In this document: positions 43,017 to 50,957 of the stretch, piece after piece
Layout: every line of letters begins with the position of its first letter
Numbering within the stretch: position 1 is the first letter of the stretch
Origin: WTFY01 sp965203725
GTDB lineage: Bacteria; Pseudomonadota; Gammaproteobacteria; UBA4575
Direction of reading: 5' to 3'
Assembly: GCA_965203725.1 (NCBI GenBank)
Contig: CBDBDH010000002.1
Location: 682,001-746,000 of the forward strand
Length of the DNA: 64,000 nt
Made by a program: the position numbers and the translations under genes
The notes under the pieces: model-generated
The model's database searches: none
The model's input: the letters and a program-made list of their open reading frames with translations, nothing else
Told to the model about the DNA's origin: nothing

Positions 43017-44078
43017 ATGAGCGAGACCGAAGTCACCCGGCTGGTGGACACCCGCAGGGAGGAGGACGAGGCGGCGATCGAGAGCGTGATCCGCCCGCGG
43101 ACTCTGGATGAATACGTCGGACAGGCCAAGGTGCGCGAGCAGATGGAGATTTTCATTGCCGCGGCCAGGCAGCGCAAGCAGGCGCTCGATCACGTGTTGA
43201 TATTCGGCCCCCCGGGACTCGGGAAAACCACCTTGTCGCGCATCGTGGCCAACGAGATGCAGGTCAACCTGCGCCATACCTCCGGCCCGATCCTTGAGAA
43301 GCCGGGCGACCTGGCCGCCATCCTGACGAACCTGGAGCCGAAAGACGTACTGTTCATTGACGAGATCCACCGCCTCAGCCCGGTCACCGAAGAAGTACTG
43401 TACCCGGCGCTCGAGGACTTCCAGCTGAATATCATGATCGGCGAAGGTCCCGCGGCCCGGTCCATCAAGCTGGATTTGCCGCCGTTCACGCTGGTCGGGG
43501 CGACCACCCGGGCCGGCCTGCTGACCTCGCCCCTGCGCGACCGTTTCGGCATCGTGCAGCGCCTTGAGTTCTACAGCATGCAGGAGCTGGCCGTCATCGT
43601 GCGCCGTTCAGCGGACATCCTGAAGGTCGAGATCGACGCCGAGGGGGCCGAGCAGATCGCCAGCCGTTCGCGCGGCACCCCGAGGATCGCCAACCGCCTG
43701 CTCAGACGGGTGCGCGATTACGTGCAGGTCAAGTCCGATGGCGTGATCAACTGCGAGAACGCCAATGCGGCGCTGGACATGCTGAGCGTGGATACGCACG
43801 GCTTTGATCACATGGACCGGCGACTGCTGCAGGCCATCATCGAGAAATTCGGCGGCGGCCCGGTCGGCATCGACAGCCTGGCGACGGCCATCGGCGAGGA
43901 GCGCGGCACGATCGAGGACGTCATCGAGCCGTACCTGATCCTGCAGGGATTTATCATGCGCACGCCGCGCGGGCGTATTGCCACCGAAAATGCCTACCGG
44001 CATTTCGGCCTCAAGACTCCCGAGGGCAGTTCCGGTGCGTCATCGGCGCCCGACCTGTTTTCAAAAGCGCCCAAGTGA
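43017..44078 (+). CDS. ruvB: Holliday junction helicase RuvB
   Basis: 353 codons. AAA+ motor of branch migration: Walker A GPPGLGKT (64-71), Walker B LFIDEIHR, sensor 1 VGATTRAGLLTSPLRDRFG, and a C-terminal winged-helix domain (about 265-335). The last gene of the ruvCAB cluster, 22 bases after ruvA. Confidence 0.98.
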   Translation: MSETEVTRLVDTRREEDEAAIESVIRPRTLDEYVGQAKVREQMEIFIAAARQRKQALDHVLIFGPPGLGKTTLSRIVANEMQVNLRHTSGPILEKPGDLAAILTNLEPKDVLFIDEIHRLSPVTEEVLYPALEDFQLNIMIGEGPAARSIKLDLPPFTLVGATTRAGLLTSPLRDRFGIVQRLEFYSMQELAVIVRRSADILKVEIDAEGAEQIASRSRGTPRIANRLLRRVRDYVQVKSDGVINCENANAALDMLSVDTHGFDHMDRRLLQAIIEKFGGGPVGIDSLATAIGEERGTIEDVIEPYLILQGFIMRTPRGRIATENAYRHFGLKTPEGSSGASSAPDLFSKAPK

Positions 44079-44120
44079 CTTCGATCCCGCCCGGCAAGGC
44101 CTGAATTCCCTCGTTTTCGC

Positions 44121-44534
44121 ATGAAGCCCTACCGCTGGCAAGTACAGGTTTACTATGAGGATACGGATGCAGGTGGTGTGGTGTACTATGCCAACTACCT
44201 CAGGTTTATGGAGCGTGCGCGAACCGAATGGTTGCGTGGACTGGGAATCGAGCAGGACAGGCTGATGCAGGACAGGAACGTGTTGTTTGCGGTGCGCTCG
44301 GTACAGATCGAGTACAAGCACCCGATACGCTTCAATGATGCACTGAGCGTGAGTGTCGAGCCGGTGGCCATCAGGCCGGCCAGCCTTTCGATTCGCCAGG
44401 CCATCACGGACCGCCAGGACGGGAAACTCCTGTTCGCCAGCGCCGACGTCAACGTGGTGTGCCTGAAGGCCGACAGCTTAGCACCGCAAGCCATCCCCGG
44501 GGACGTGTTTAAGGAGATCCAAAGTGCGTGTTGA
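44121..44534 (+). CDS. ybgC: Tol-Pal-associated acyl-CoA thioesterase YbgC
   Basis: 137 codons. Hot-dog fold thioesterase with the family motif YYEDTDAGGVVYYANY; the second Asp (D16) is the catalytic one. It is the first gene of the tol-pal cluster, and its end overlaps tolQ by 11 bases. In E. coli YbgC acts on acyl-CoA and is linked to phospholipid metabolism near the Tol complex. Confidence 0.95.
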   Translation: MKPYRWQVQVYYEDTDAGGVVYYANYLRFMERARTEWLRGLGIEQDRLMQDRNVLFAVRSVQIEYKHPIRFNDALSVSVEPVAIRPASLSIRQAITDRQDGKLLFASADVNVVCLKADSLAPQAIPGDVFKEIQSAC

Positions 44535-45213
44535 CACCAGTATCCTGGCCTTGATCATCGAAGCGAATATCCTCGTGCAGCTGGTCATGCTTTTGCTGCT
44601 GGTCGCTTCCGTGGTGTCCTGGACCATGATCGTCAGCAAGTGGAAAACGATCAAGCAGGCGCGCAGCCAGGCGGACCGGTTCGAGGATCAGTTCTGGTCC
44701 GGTTCGAACCTCGCGAGCCTGTATGAAAGCGTCAAGCAAAAGGGCGACCCGGCCGGCATGGAGCATATCTTCGCCTCCGGTTTCAGGGAGTACGTGCGCC
44801 TGCACAGGACACAGAAGGTCTCCGCGATTGCCATCACCGATACCGCCCTGCGGTCCATGAAGGTGGCCATGTCGCGCGAGGTCGAGGAACTGGAGCACTA
44901 CCTGTCTTTTCTGGCCACCGTGGGGTCCACGGCCCCCTACGTCGGCCTGTTCGGGACGGTGTGGGGCATCATGAACGCGTTTCGTGCCTTGAGCGATGTG
45001 CAGCAGGCCACCCTGGCGGCGGTGGCGCCCGGAATTGCAGAGGCGCTGATCGCCACGGCCATGGGGCTGTTCGCCGCGATCCCCGCGGTGATTGCCTACA
45101 ACCGCTACTCCAGCGACGTAGAGCGCCTGGTGCTTCGCTACGACAACTTCGTCGAGGAGTTCACGGCCTTGCTGCAGCGCCAGGCGATTACCAAGGACAT
45201 GGAGAAATCCTGA
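44524..45213 (+). CDS. tolQ: Tol-Pal system protein TolQ
   Basis: 229 codons with a GTG start overlapping ybgC; AAGGAG lies just upstream. Inner-membrane proton-channel subunit of the Tol motor. Three membrane segments are visible (about 13-36, 130-155 and 165-188), with the conserved TVWGIMNAFRAL and PGIAEALIATAMGLFAAIPAVIAYN regions. Works with TolR. Confidence 0.96.
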   Translation: MRVDTSILALIIEANILVQLVMLLLLVASVVSWTMIVSKWKTIKQARSQADRFEDQFWSGSNLASLYESVKQKGDPAGMEHIFASGFREYVRLHRTQKVSAIAITDTALRSMKVAMSREVEELEHYLSFLATVGSTAPYVGLFGTVWGIMNAFRALSDVQQATLAAVAPGIAEALIATAMGLFAAIPAVIAYNRYSSDVERLVLRYDNFVEEFTALLQRQAITKDMEKS

Positions 45214-45229
45214 AGCGGACTGAACGATC

Positions 45230-45676
45230 ATGGCCTCCAACGGACCCCGACGACGCAAGTACATGGCGGAGATCAATGTGGTCCCGTATGTGGACGTGAC
45301 ATTGGTGTTGCTCGTGATCTTCATGATCACCGCGCCCCTGTTCCACGAAGGCGTGGAGGTCGAGCTTCCCCAGGCACCGGCCAAGCCGCTGGAAAAAATC
45401 GAGAAGAACCAGAATCCCCTGATCGTGTCGGTGGACCGCTTTGGACAGATATTCGTCAACCGCTCGGATTCACCCAAGCGGCCGGTCGCCGACGATTCCT
45501 TTCGAAACCAGATCAAGGAACTGTTGTCTGATAAGCAGGATGACCTTGTCTACGTGCGGGGGGACAAAGATGTTGATTACGGACGGGTGGTTTCCGTCAT
45601 GGTGATGCTGCAGGATGCAGGGGCGGAAAATGTCGGGCTGATCACCGACCCTGCTGCCGAGAAGACCGATCGCTGA
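45230..45676 (+). CDS. tolR: Tol-Pal system protein TolR
   Basis: 148 codons. A short cytoplasmic N-terminus (RRRKYMAEINVVPYVD) leads into one membrane helix (VTLVLLVIFMITAPLF) with the Asp that takes part in proton flow (VVPYVDVTLVL). The periplasmic domain follows. Begins 16 bases after tolQ. Confidence 0.96.
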   Translation: MASNGPRRRKYMAEINVVPYVDVTLVLLVIFMITAPLFHEGVEVELPQAPAKPLEKIEKNQNPLIVSVDRFGQIFVNRSDSPKRPVADDSFRNQIKELLSDKQDDLVYVRGDKDVDYGRVVSVMVMLQDAGAENVGLITDPAAEKTDR

Positions 45677-45682
45677 CGGGCT

Positions 45683-46522
45683 GTGAAAAAACCCAATCGC
45701 CATTTGTCGCTTTCCCTGGGGATTGCAGTCGCGGTTCATGTCGCTGTCGTGGGCCTGCTGGCGCTCGGATTCCAGACCAGTCACAGGATCCTGCCGATAC
45801 CCGATGCGGTCATCAGCACGGTCAAGGCCAAGGTGGTCGACGCCAAGGAGCTGGAGGAGATCAAGCGCCGCAGGCTCGAGGAGCTGCAGCGACAGGAACA
45901 GATACGCAAACAGCGCCTGGCCGAGGAGAAACGGCGCAAGCAGCAAGAGGAAGAGAAGCGCGCGCGTGCAAAACGCGAGGCCGAGAAGGCGCGGCGGGCT
46001 GCGCTTGAAGCCGAGCAGGCCAAAAAGCGCGCCGCCCTGGAGAAAAAGAAACGTGCCGAGGAAGCCCGCAAGGCCGCGCGGCTGAAAAAGGAGGCCAAGG
46101 CCAGAAAGCTGGCCGAGGAGAAGCGGCGCCGGCAGGAAAAAGCCGCGATCGACAAGCAGCGCCTGGCCCGGCTGGAAAAGGAAGAAGCGGAAATGCGGGC
46201 CGCCGAGGAGGATGCGCGGCGCGCGCAAAAGGCCCGCAAGATGAGACGCCTGATCGCACAGTATCAGGATGCCATCCGCAACAAGATCGAGCGCAACTGG
46301 CGCAGGCCGATGGATTACCAGTCCAATGCCTGGTGCAGGGTGTTCGTGCAGCAGGATGCGGACGGTGCGATCAAGAACGTAGTGGTCGAGGAATGCATCG
46401 GCAGCGATGCCTTTCGCAAGTCCGTGGAAAACGCGGTCTGGAAGGCGGCGCCCTTGCCCCAGCCCCCGTCGCCGGAGTTGTTCCATCAGGAGTTGCGGTT
46501 CACGTTTGATCCGAGGGCATAG
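45683..46522 (+). CDS. tolA: Tol-Pal system protein TolA
   Basis: 279 codons from a GTG. TolA spans the periplasm: one N-terminal membrane helix (about 10-32), a long charged helical domain rich in Lys, Glu, Ala and Arg (about 50-190), and a C-terminal domain (190-279, RRLIAQYQDAIRNKIERNWRRP onward) that contacts TolB and Pal. The low-complexity middle is typical and explains open frames in other registers. The stop overlaps tolB by one base. Confidence 0.95.
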   Translation: MKKPNRHLSLSLGIAVAVHVAVVGLLALGFQTSHRILPIPDAVISTVKAKVVDAKELEEIKRRRLEELQRQEQIRKQRLAEEKRRKQQEEEKRARAKREAEKARRAALEAEQAKKRAALEKKKRAEEARKAARLKKEAKARKLAEEKRRRQEKAAIDKQRLARLEKEEAEMRAAEEDARRAQKARKMRRLIAQYQDAIRNKIERNWRRPMDYQSNAWCRVFVQQDADGAIKNVVVEECIGSDAFRKSVENAVWKAAPLPQPPSPELFHQELRFTFDPRA

Positions 46523-47817
46523 TGAGAGGCATCTTGAAAATCTTCGCGCTGCTCGTGATGGGTTTGCTGGGGCAAAACAGCGCCGCGGTCCTGGAGATCG
46601 AGATCACGGAGGGTATCGAGAGCGCACTGCCGGTCGCCATCGCGGCATTTACCGGAGCCCCCTACACCGCACCGGAAACGATCGAGGATATCGTGCGCAG
46701 CGATTTGCGCCGCAGCGGAATTTTCGACGTGCTTGAGGATCAGCACTTCCCGCAGCAGGTCGACGATACCTCGCAGCTGCACTATCCACTCTGGCGCGAA
46801 GCCGGAGTTGAAAGCCTGCTGACCGGAGAGGTGATCCAGACCGGGGACAACCAGTACCGGATCGAGTTCCGCCTGTTCGACCTGGTACGCCAGAAAATGC
46901 TGTCGGGTCACGCGATCTCTTCGGTGCGCCGCGAGGACCTGCGCAAGGTCGGGCACAAGATCAGCGACATCGTCTTTGAGAGCCTGACCGGGACCCGCGG
47001 TGCGTTCAGCACGCAGATTGCCTACGTCAGCACCGGCGGCAGTGCAACGAACAAGAAATACGAGTTGCAGGTTGCGGATGCCGACGGCCATAACGCCAGG
47101 ACCATATTCTCGTCCAGCCAGCAACTGATGTCGCCGGCCTGGTCGCCCGATGGCACCCGCCTGGCCTACGTGTCGTTCGAGAAAGGAAACTCGGCAATCT
47201 ACATCCAGGATGTGAAAGAGGGCCGGCGCTTCATGGTTTCCGCACAGTCCGGTATCAACAGTGCACCGGCGTGGTCGCCCGACGGCCGCTACCTGGCGCT
47301 CACGCTGTCCATTGACGGCAGCGCGGACATCTATCTCATGGATACCCGCACCCGGCGGCTCAGGCGCCTGACCCGGGATTCGGGTATCGACACGGAAGCC
47401 TGTTGGATGCCTGACAGTAAAGCGTTATTATTCACTTCGGATCGTAGCAATGAGACCCAGGTGTACCGGGTATCCGTTCGCGGCGGCAAGCCCAGGCGCG
47501 TGACGTACGAAGGTACGTACAACGCGGCACCCGAGGTCTCGCCGGACGGACGCCACCTCGCCTTTGTACATAACAATGGCGCAGGTTTTCGTATCGCAGT
47601 CATGGATCTGGACAGCGGAGCCATGCGCATCCTGACCGAGGGTCATCTGGATGAAGGACCCAGCTATGCCCCGAACGGGAAGATGATCATCTATGCGGCT
47701 TCGGAGCGGGATCGCGGGGTACTGGCTGCGGTGAGTGCGAATGGCAGGGCCCAACAAAAACTGCGCATGACCGGCAGCGATGTACGTGCACCGGCCTGGT
47801 CGCCCTTTCGCAATTGA
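46522..47817 (+). CDS. tolB: Tol-Pal system protein TolB
   Basis: 431 codons from a GTG. A signal peptide (about 1-22) precedes an N-terminal domain and a six-bladed beta-propeller with repeated SPDG/APAWSPDG-type turns (SPAWSPDGTRLAYVS, APAWSPDGRYLAL). TolB binds Pal in the periplasm. Its end, VRAPAWSPFRN, is typical. Confidence 0.97.
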   Translation: MRGILKIFALLVMGLLGQNSAAVLEIEITEGIESALPVAIAAFTGAPYTAPETIEDIVRSDLRRSGIFDVLEDQHFPQQVDDTSQLHYPLWREAGVESLLTGEVIQTGDNQYRIEFRLFDLVRQKMLSGHAISSVRREDLRKVGHKISDIVFESLTGTRGAFSTQIAYVSTGGSATNKKYELQVADADGHNARTIFSSSQQLMSPAWSPDGTRLAYVSFEKGNSAIYIQDVKEGRRFMVSAQSGINSAPAWSPDGRYLALTLSIDGSADIYLMDTRTRRLRRLTRDSGIDTEACWMPDSKALLFTSDRSNETQVYRVSVRGGKPRRVTYEGTYNAAPEVSPDGRHLAFVHNNGAGFRIAVMDLDSGAMRILTEGHLDEGPSYAPNGKMIIYAASERDRGVLAAVSANGRAQQKLRMTGSDVRAPAWSPFRN

Positions 47818-47848
47818 CAGCAAGGTTATACAGAAGGAATACACAATC

Positions 47849-48397
47849 ATGGCAAAGCAACGACTGCTGAATGTACTTATGGCGGGTGTACTGGTGACGC
47901 TTGGCGCCTGTTCGACGGGTCCTACGCAACAATTGCTTGAAGGTGCCGATGGCACGGGGAGTGCAGCAGGTGAGGATGGCCCGGATGCCACGGGCCTCGG
48001 CGGCGACGGCGACCTGTCCATCGACATCCTGGATGAGGAAGGCAGACCCGGGGTCGTCACGGCACCGAGGTACCGGGACAACACCATCTACTTTGATTAC
48101 AACAGCAGCGAAATCCGCGACGAGTTTCTGCCGCAGATCATCCGGATGGCCAAAAACCTGGAGGCCAGCCCGGGCAAGCAGGCCCGCCTGGAAGGGCACG
48201 CGGATGAACGCGGCACCCGGGAATACAACCTTGCACTCGGGGAACGCCGTGCACAGGAAGTGCGCAACCTGGTACTGCTTCAGGGTGTGGGAGAAGGCCA
48301 GGTGCAAGTCATCAGCTACGGCGAGGAGAGGCCCGCAATGCCCGGCGGCGGAGAGGCTGCCTGGGAACTCAATCGAAGGGTGGAACTGGTTTACTAG
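47849..48397 (+). CDS. pal: Peptidoglycan-associated lipoprotein Pal
   Basis: 182 codons from ATG 47849. Lipoprotein signal with LGAC (lipidated Cys21), a Gly/Asp-rich linker, and an OmpA-like peptidoglycan-binding domain (about 70-182) with IYFDYNSSEI and LEGHADERGTREYNLALGERRA. It anchors the outer membrane to the cell wall and to TolB. The GAAGGA RBS is good. Confidence 0.97.
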   Translation: MAKQRLLNVLMAGVLVTLGACSTGPTQQLLEGADGTGSAAGEDGPDATGLGGDGDLSIDILDEEGRPGVVTAPRYRDNTIYFDYNSSEIRDEFLPQIIRMAKNLEASPGKQARLEGHADERGTREYNLALGERRAQEVRNLVLLQGVGEGQVQVISYGEERPAMPGGGEAAWELNRRVELVY

Positions 48398-48430
48398 GAA
48401 AAGGCCGCAGCCCGAAACCGGATACAAAGC

Positions 48431-49282
48431 ATGCGTATAGTCAGGATTTTAGTGGCGAGCCTGCTGTTTTCAGCAGCAGCGACGGCCCCGGCCGAGCAAG
48501 CCTCCGATGCAGAGGTCAGTGAGCTTTCCGCCCGAATGCAGAAACTCGAGCAGGCCCTGAACAACCAGGCCTTGCTGGACATGGCCCAGCGCGTAGCCGC
48601 CTTGCAGCGTGAAGTCCGGGAACTGCGCGGCAAGAACGAGAGGCTGTCATACGAACTGAACAGCATAAAGACCCTGCAGCGCGAGCAGTACCTCGCCCTT
48701 GAGCGCCGCCTGCAGGACGGACCCTCCCCGGCAAACCCCTCCGGGGTGGCCGCAAGCCAGGATGGAGCCGCGCCCGGGCAGACCGGCGGTACTGCCGATT
48801 CAGGAGCCCCCGGGACGGAGGCTATGCAGGTCGCCGTTCCCTCGGAGCCTGCGGCCGGGGCGCTCTCCGGGCAGGTGGTTTCTCCCGAGATGGCCAGCGA
48901 GGTGGCCGAGGATTACAAGAATGCCTTCACCCTGCTCAAGGGCGGGAAGTACGACGATTCCATCGCTGCCTTTGGGGCGTTCCTGCGCAAGCACCCGGAC
49001 AGCAAGTTCGCAGCCAATGCACAGTACTGGCTGGCCGAGGCCAACTACGTCACCCGGCGATATCCGCAGGCGCTGGTCGAATTTTCCGTGGTCGTCAGCA
49101 AGTATCCGGCCAGCTCGAAGCTGGCCGATGCACGCCTGAAGCTGGCTTTCACCCACTACGAACTTGGCCAGTTCGAGGAGGCGCGAACCGAGCTGACCCG
49201 CCTGCGTGCGCAGTTCCCGAATTCAAGTGTCGCAAGCCTGGCACAGAAGCGGCTTGAGAGAATGTCGCGAGAGGGCAACTGA
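48431..49282 (+). CDS. cpoB: Cell division coordinator CpoB (YbgF)
   Basis: 283 codons. A signal peptide (about 1-22) precedes an N-terminal coiled coil (about 25-100, the TolA-binding trimerisation part), a Pro/Gly/Ala-rich linker (about 95-150) and C-terminal TPR repeats (about 158-283; DYKNAFTLLKGGKYDDSIAAF). CpoB couples PBP1B activity with Tol-driven outer-membrane constriction. Last gene of the tol-pal cluster. Confidence 0.94.
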   Translation: MRIVRILVASLLFSAAATAPAEQASDAEVSELSARMQKLEQALNNQALLDMAQRVAALQREVRELRGKNERLSYELNSIKTLQREQYLALERRLQDGPSPANPSGVAASQDGAAPGQTGGTADSGAPGTEAMQVAVPSEPAAGALSGQVVSPEMASEVAEDYKNAFTLLKGGKYDDSIAAFGAFLRKHPDSKFAANAQYWLAEANYVTRRYPQALVEFSVVVSKYPASSKLADARLKLAFTHYELGQFEEARTELTRLRAQFPNSSVASLAQKRLERMSREGN

Positions 49283-49286
49283 CCCG

Positions 49287-49967
49287 GTGACGGAGCCTGC
49301 AACGCCGCTGCATGCAGGGCCACAGCCACTGAGACTGCGCGTTAACGAAATTTTCTGCTCGATCCAGGGCGAGTCGACCAGTACAGGCATCCCGACCACC
49401 TTTGTGCGGCTCACCGGCTGCCCGCTCCGTTGCCGGTATTGCGACACGGCCTATGCGTTCACCGAGGGCCAGTGGATGGGCCTGGACCGGATCGAGGCCC
49501 GGGTTGCGGGCTTTGGCTTGCGCCATGTCACGGTGACAGGCGGCGAACCCCTTGCACAAAAGAACTGCCTGGAGTTGTTGCGGAACCTTTGCGATCGCGA
49601 TTACGTGGTGTCCCTGGAGACCAGCGGGGCCCTGGATGTCAGCCAGGTCGACCCAAGGGTCGTCAAGGTCATGGACCTCAAGACACCGGCATCGGGCGAA
49701 TCCGCGAGCAACCGCTGGGAAAATATCCCGTACCTGCGCAAGCAGGACCAGGTCAAGTTCGTGCTTTGCGACCGCAACGACTACCTGTGGGCCAGATCAA
49801 TCCTGTGCGAGCACGAGCTGGAGCACCGCTGCGAGGTGCTGTTTTCTCCCGCGTACGGAGTCCTGGAGACTCGCCAGCTCGCAGAATGGATCCTGGAAGA
49901 CCGCTTGCCGGTACGCTTCCAGTTGCAGTTGCACAAGCTGCTTTGGGGAGAAGAACGGGGTCACTGA
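49287..49967 (+). CDS. queE: 7-carboxy-7-deazaguanine synthase
   Basis: 226 codons from GTG 49287, four bases after cpoB. QueE is a radical-SAM enzyme in preQ0/queuosine synthesis. The cluster Cys are C45, C49 and C52 (GCPLRCRYCDTAYAF), preceded by the GEST motif in FCSIQGES. It is followed by queC, giving two steps of the same pathway; queD and queF are not in the window. Confidence 0.95.
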   Translation: MTEPATPLHAGPQPLRLRVNEIFCSIQGESTSTGIPTTFVRLTGCPLRCRYCDTAYAFTEGQWMGLDRIEARVAGFGLRHVTVTGGEPLAQKNCLELLRNLCDRDYVVSLETSGALDVSQVDPRVVKVMDLKTPASGESASNRWENIPYLRKQDQVKFVLCDRNDYLWARSILCEHELEHRCEVLFSPAYGVLETRQLAEWILEDRLPVRFQLQLHKLLWGEERGH

Positions 49968-49973
49968 CGGGCT

Positions 49974-50663
49974 TTGCAAGATTCGTTGCAACAGGGCCGC
50001 AAGGCCATCGTCCTTTTCTCGGGAGGACTCGACTCCACCACTACACTGGCCCTGGCGCAGTCCCGGGGATATGACTGTCATGCATTGAGCGTTCGTTACG
50101 GACAGCGCCACAGCACGGAGCTGGAAGCCGCAAAACGAATCGCACGCCAGCTCAACGTCACCGAGCACCGCACCTTCGAGATCGATCTCTCCATGTTCGG
50201 CGGCTCCGCGCTGACCGATCCTGCAGTCCCGGTTCCAGGCGAGCCTACCCAAGGCATACCTGCCACCTACGTGCCGGCACGAAACACGGTGTTTCTCTCC
50301 ATTGCCCTGGCCTGGGCCGAGGTCATCCAGGCGAGGGACATCTTCATCGGTGTCAATGCCGTGGATTATTCCGGCTACCCGGATTGCCGGCCGGAATATG
50401 TCGAGGCCTACCAGCGCATGGCGAACCTGGCGACCAAGGATGCCGTGGAAGGGCACGAGCTGACCATCCATGCCCCGCTGGTGTCCTTGTCCAAGTCCGA
50501 AATCATCCGGCTCGGCCATGAACTGGGCGTGGATTATTCCCTGACGGTTTCCTGTTATCAGGCCGATGCGCAGGGGCGGGCCTGCGGGAAGTGCGATGCG
50601 TGCCGGCTTCGAAAACAGGGGTTTGTCGAAGCGGGCATTGACGACCCGACGCGGTACAGCTGA
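49974..50663 (+). CDS. queC: 7-cyano-7-deazaguanine synthase
   Basis: 229 codons from a TTG at 49974. QueC turns 7-carboxy-7-deazaguanine into preQ0 using ATP and ammonia. PP-loop SGGLDS at 16-21 and the zinc site C194, C204, C207, C210 near the C-terminus (ACGKCDACR). Last gene of the core before the tRNA and island. Confidence 0.95.
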   Translation: MQDSLQQGRKAIVLFSGGLDSTTTLALAQSRGYDCHALSVRYGQRHSTELEAAKRIARQLNVTEHRTFEIDLSMFGGSALTDPAVPVPGEPTQGIPATYVPARNTVFLSIALAWAEVIQARDIFIGVNAVDYSGYPDCRPEYVEAYQRMANLATKDAVEGHELTIHAPLVSLSKSEIIRLGHELGVDYSLTVSCYQADAQGRACGKCDACRLRKQGFVEAGIDDPTRYS

Positions 50664-50700
50664 GGCGGCAATGAACGTAGAGCCGGACAGGAATTTGATG

Positions 50701-50714
50701 TACGATAGCGCGCC
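50701..50714 (+). promoter_or_regulatory. candidate tRNA-Lys promoter -10 and discriminator
   Basis: TACGAT (50701-50706) is followed by AGCGCGCC, a GC-rich discriminator of the kind found at stringently controlled stable-RNA promoters, 13 bases before the mature tRNA 5' end. No convincing -35 box is seen, so this is a partial match. Confidence 0.4.
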
Positions 50715-50718
50715 TTGT

Positions 50719-50794
50719 GGGTCGTTAGCTCAGTTGGTAGAGCACCGGGCTTTTAACCCGATGGTCATAGGTTCGAATCCTATACGACCCACCA
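50719..50794 (+). tRNA. tRNA-Lys (anticodon UUU)
   Basis: 76 nt with CCA encoded. The 7-bp acceptor stem GGGTCGT/ACGACCC, D arm GCTC/GAGC, anticodon loop CTTTTAA, variable TGGTC and T arm ATAGG/CCTAT all fold. Pair 27-43 is a C/A mismatch; the rest is regular. Located after queC, as in Pseudomonas. The 3' end is the probable integration site of the island that begins here. Confidence 0.98.
50776..50794 (+). other. probable attachment site core (attL) of genomic island
   Basis: P4-type integrases usually recombine at the 3' end (T arm to CCA) of a tRNA gene and restore the tRNA. An integrase gene starts 163 bases downstream in the same direction, and GC content drops right after CCA. The matching repeat at the other end is not in the window, so the exact crossover is unknown. 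Confidence 0.6.
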
Positions 50795-50899
50795 TTTCCA
50801 TATTCAAAGCCGTTCATATAAATCTATTTTGATCTCTATAATCAGTAGTTTATCCAAAATTAGCGTTCATTGAAGTGTTATAAAGTTTATTGACATCTA

Positions 50900-50928
50900 G
50901 GGGCAACAGGGGGCAAAATTGGGGGCAA
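50900..50928 (+). repeat. three GGGGCAA-type direct repeats before integrase
   Basis: GGGGCAA at 50900-50906, and GGGGGCAA at 50909-50916 and 50921-50928, spaced 9 and 12 bases apart. A near-perfect TTGACA (50890-50895) precedes them. They could be binding sites for integrase or an excisionase, or a transcription factor. Purely sequence-based. Confidence 0.7.
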
Positions 50929-50957
50929 TTTCTCATTAGTAAAAAGGAGTTGCCCCC
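50921..50957 (+). promoter_or_regulatory. hairpin enclosing the integrase ribosome binding site
   Basis: GGGGGCAA (50921-50928) is exactly complementary to TTGCCCCC (50950-50957), giving an 8-bp stem with a 21-base loop that holds the AAGGAG RBS (50944-50949). The stem's right arm ends directly before the ATG at 50958. Folding would hold the start region in structure, so integrase translation could be controlled here. The left arm is shared with the third direct repeat. Confidence 0.6.

Noticed and set aside
50900..50928. GGGGCAA repeats as a CRISPR array
   Set aside because: Repeats are only seven to eight bases, with spacers of two to four bases. No cas genes are near.
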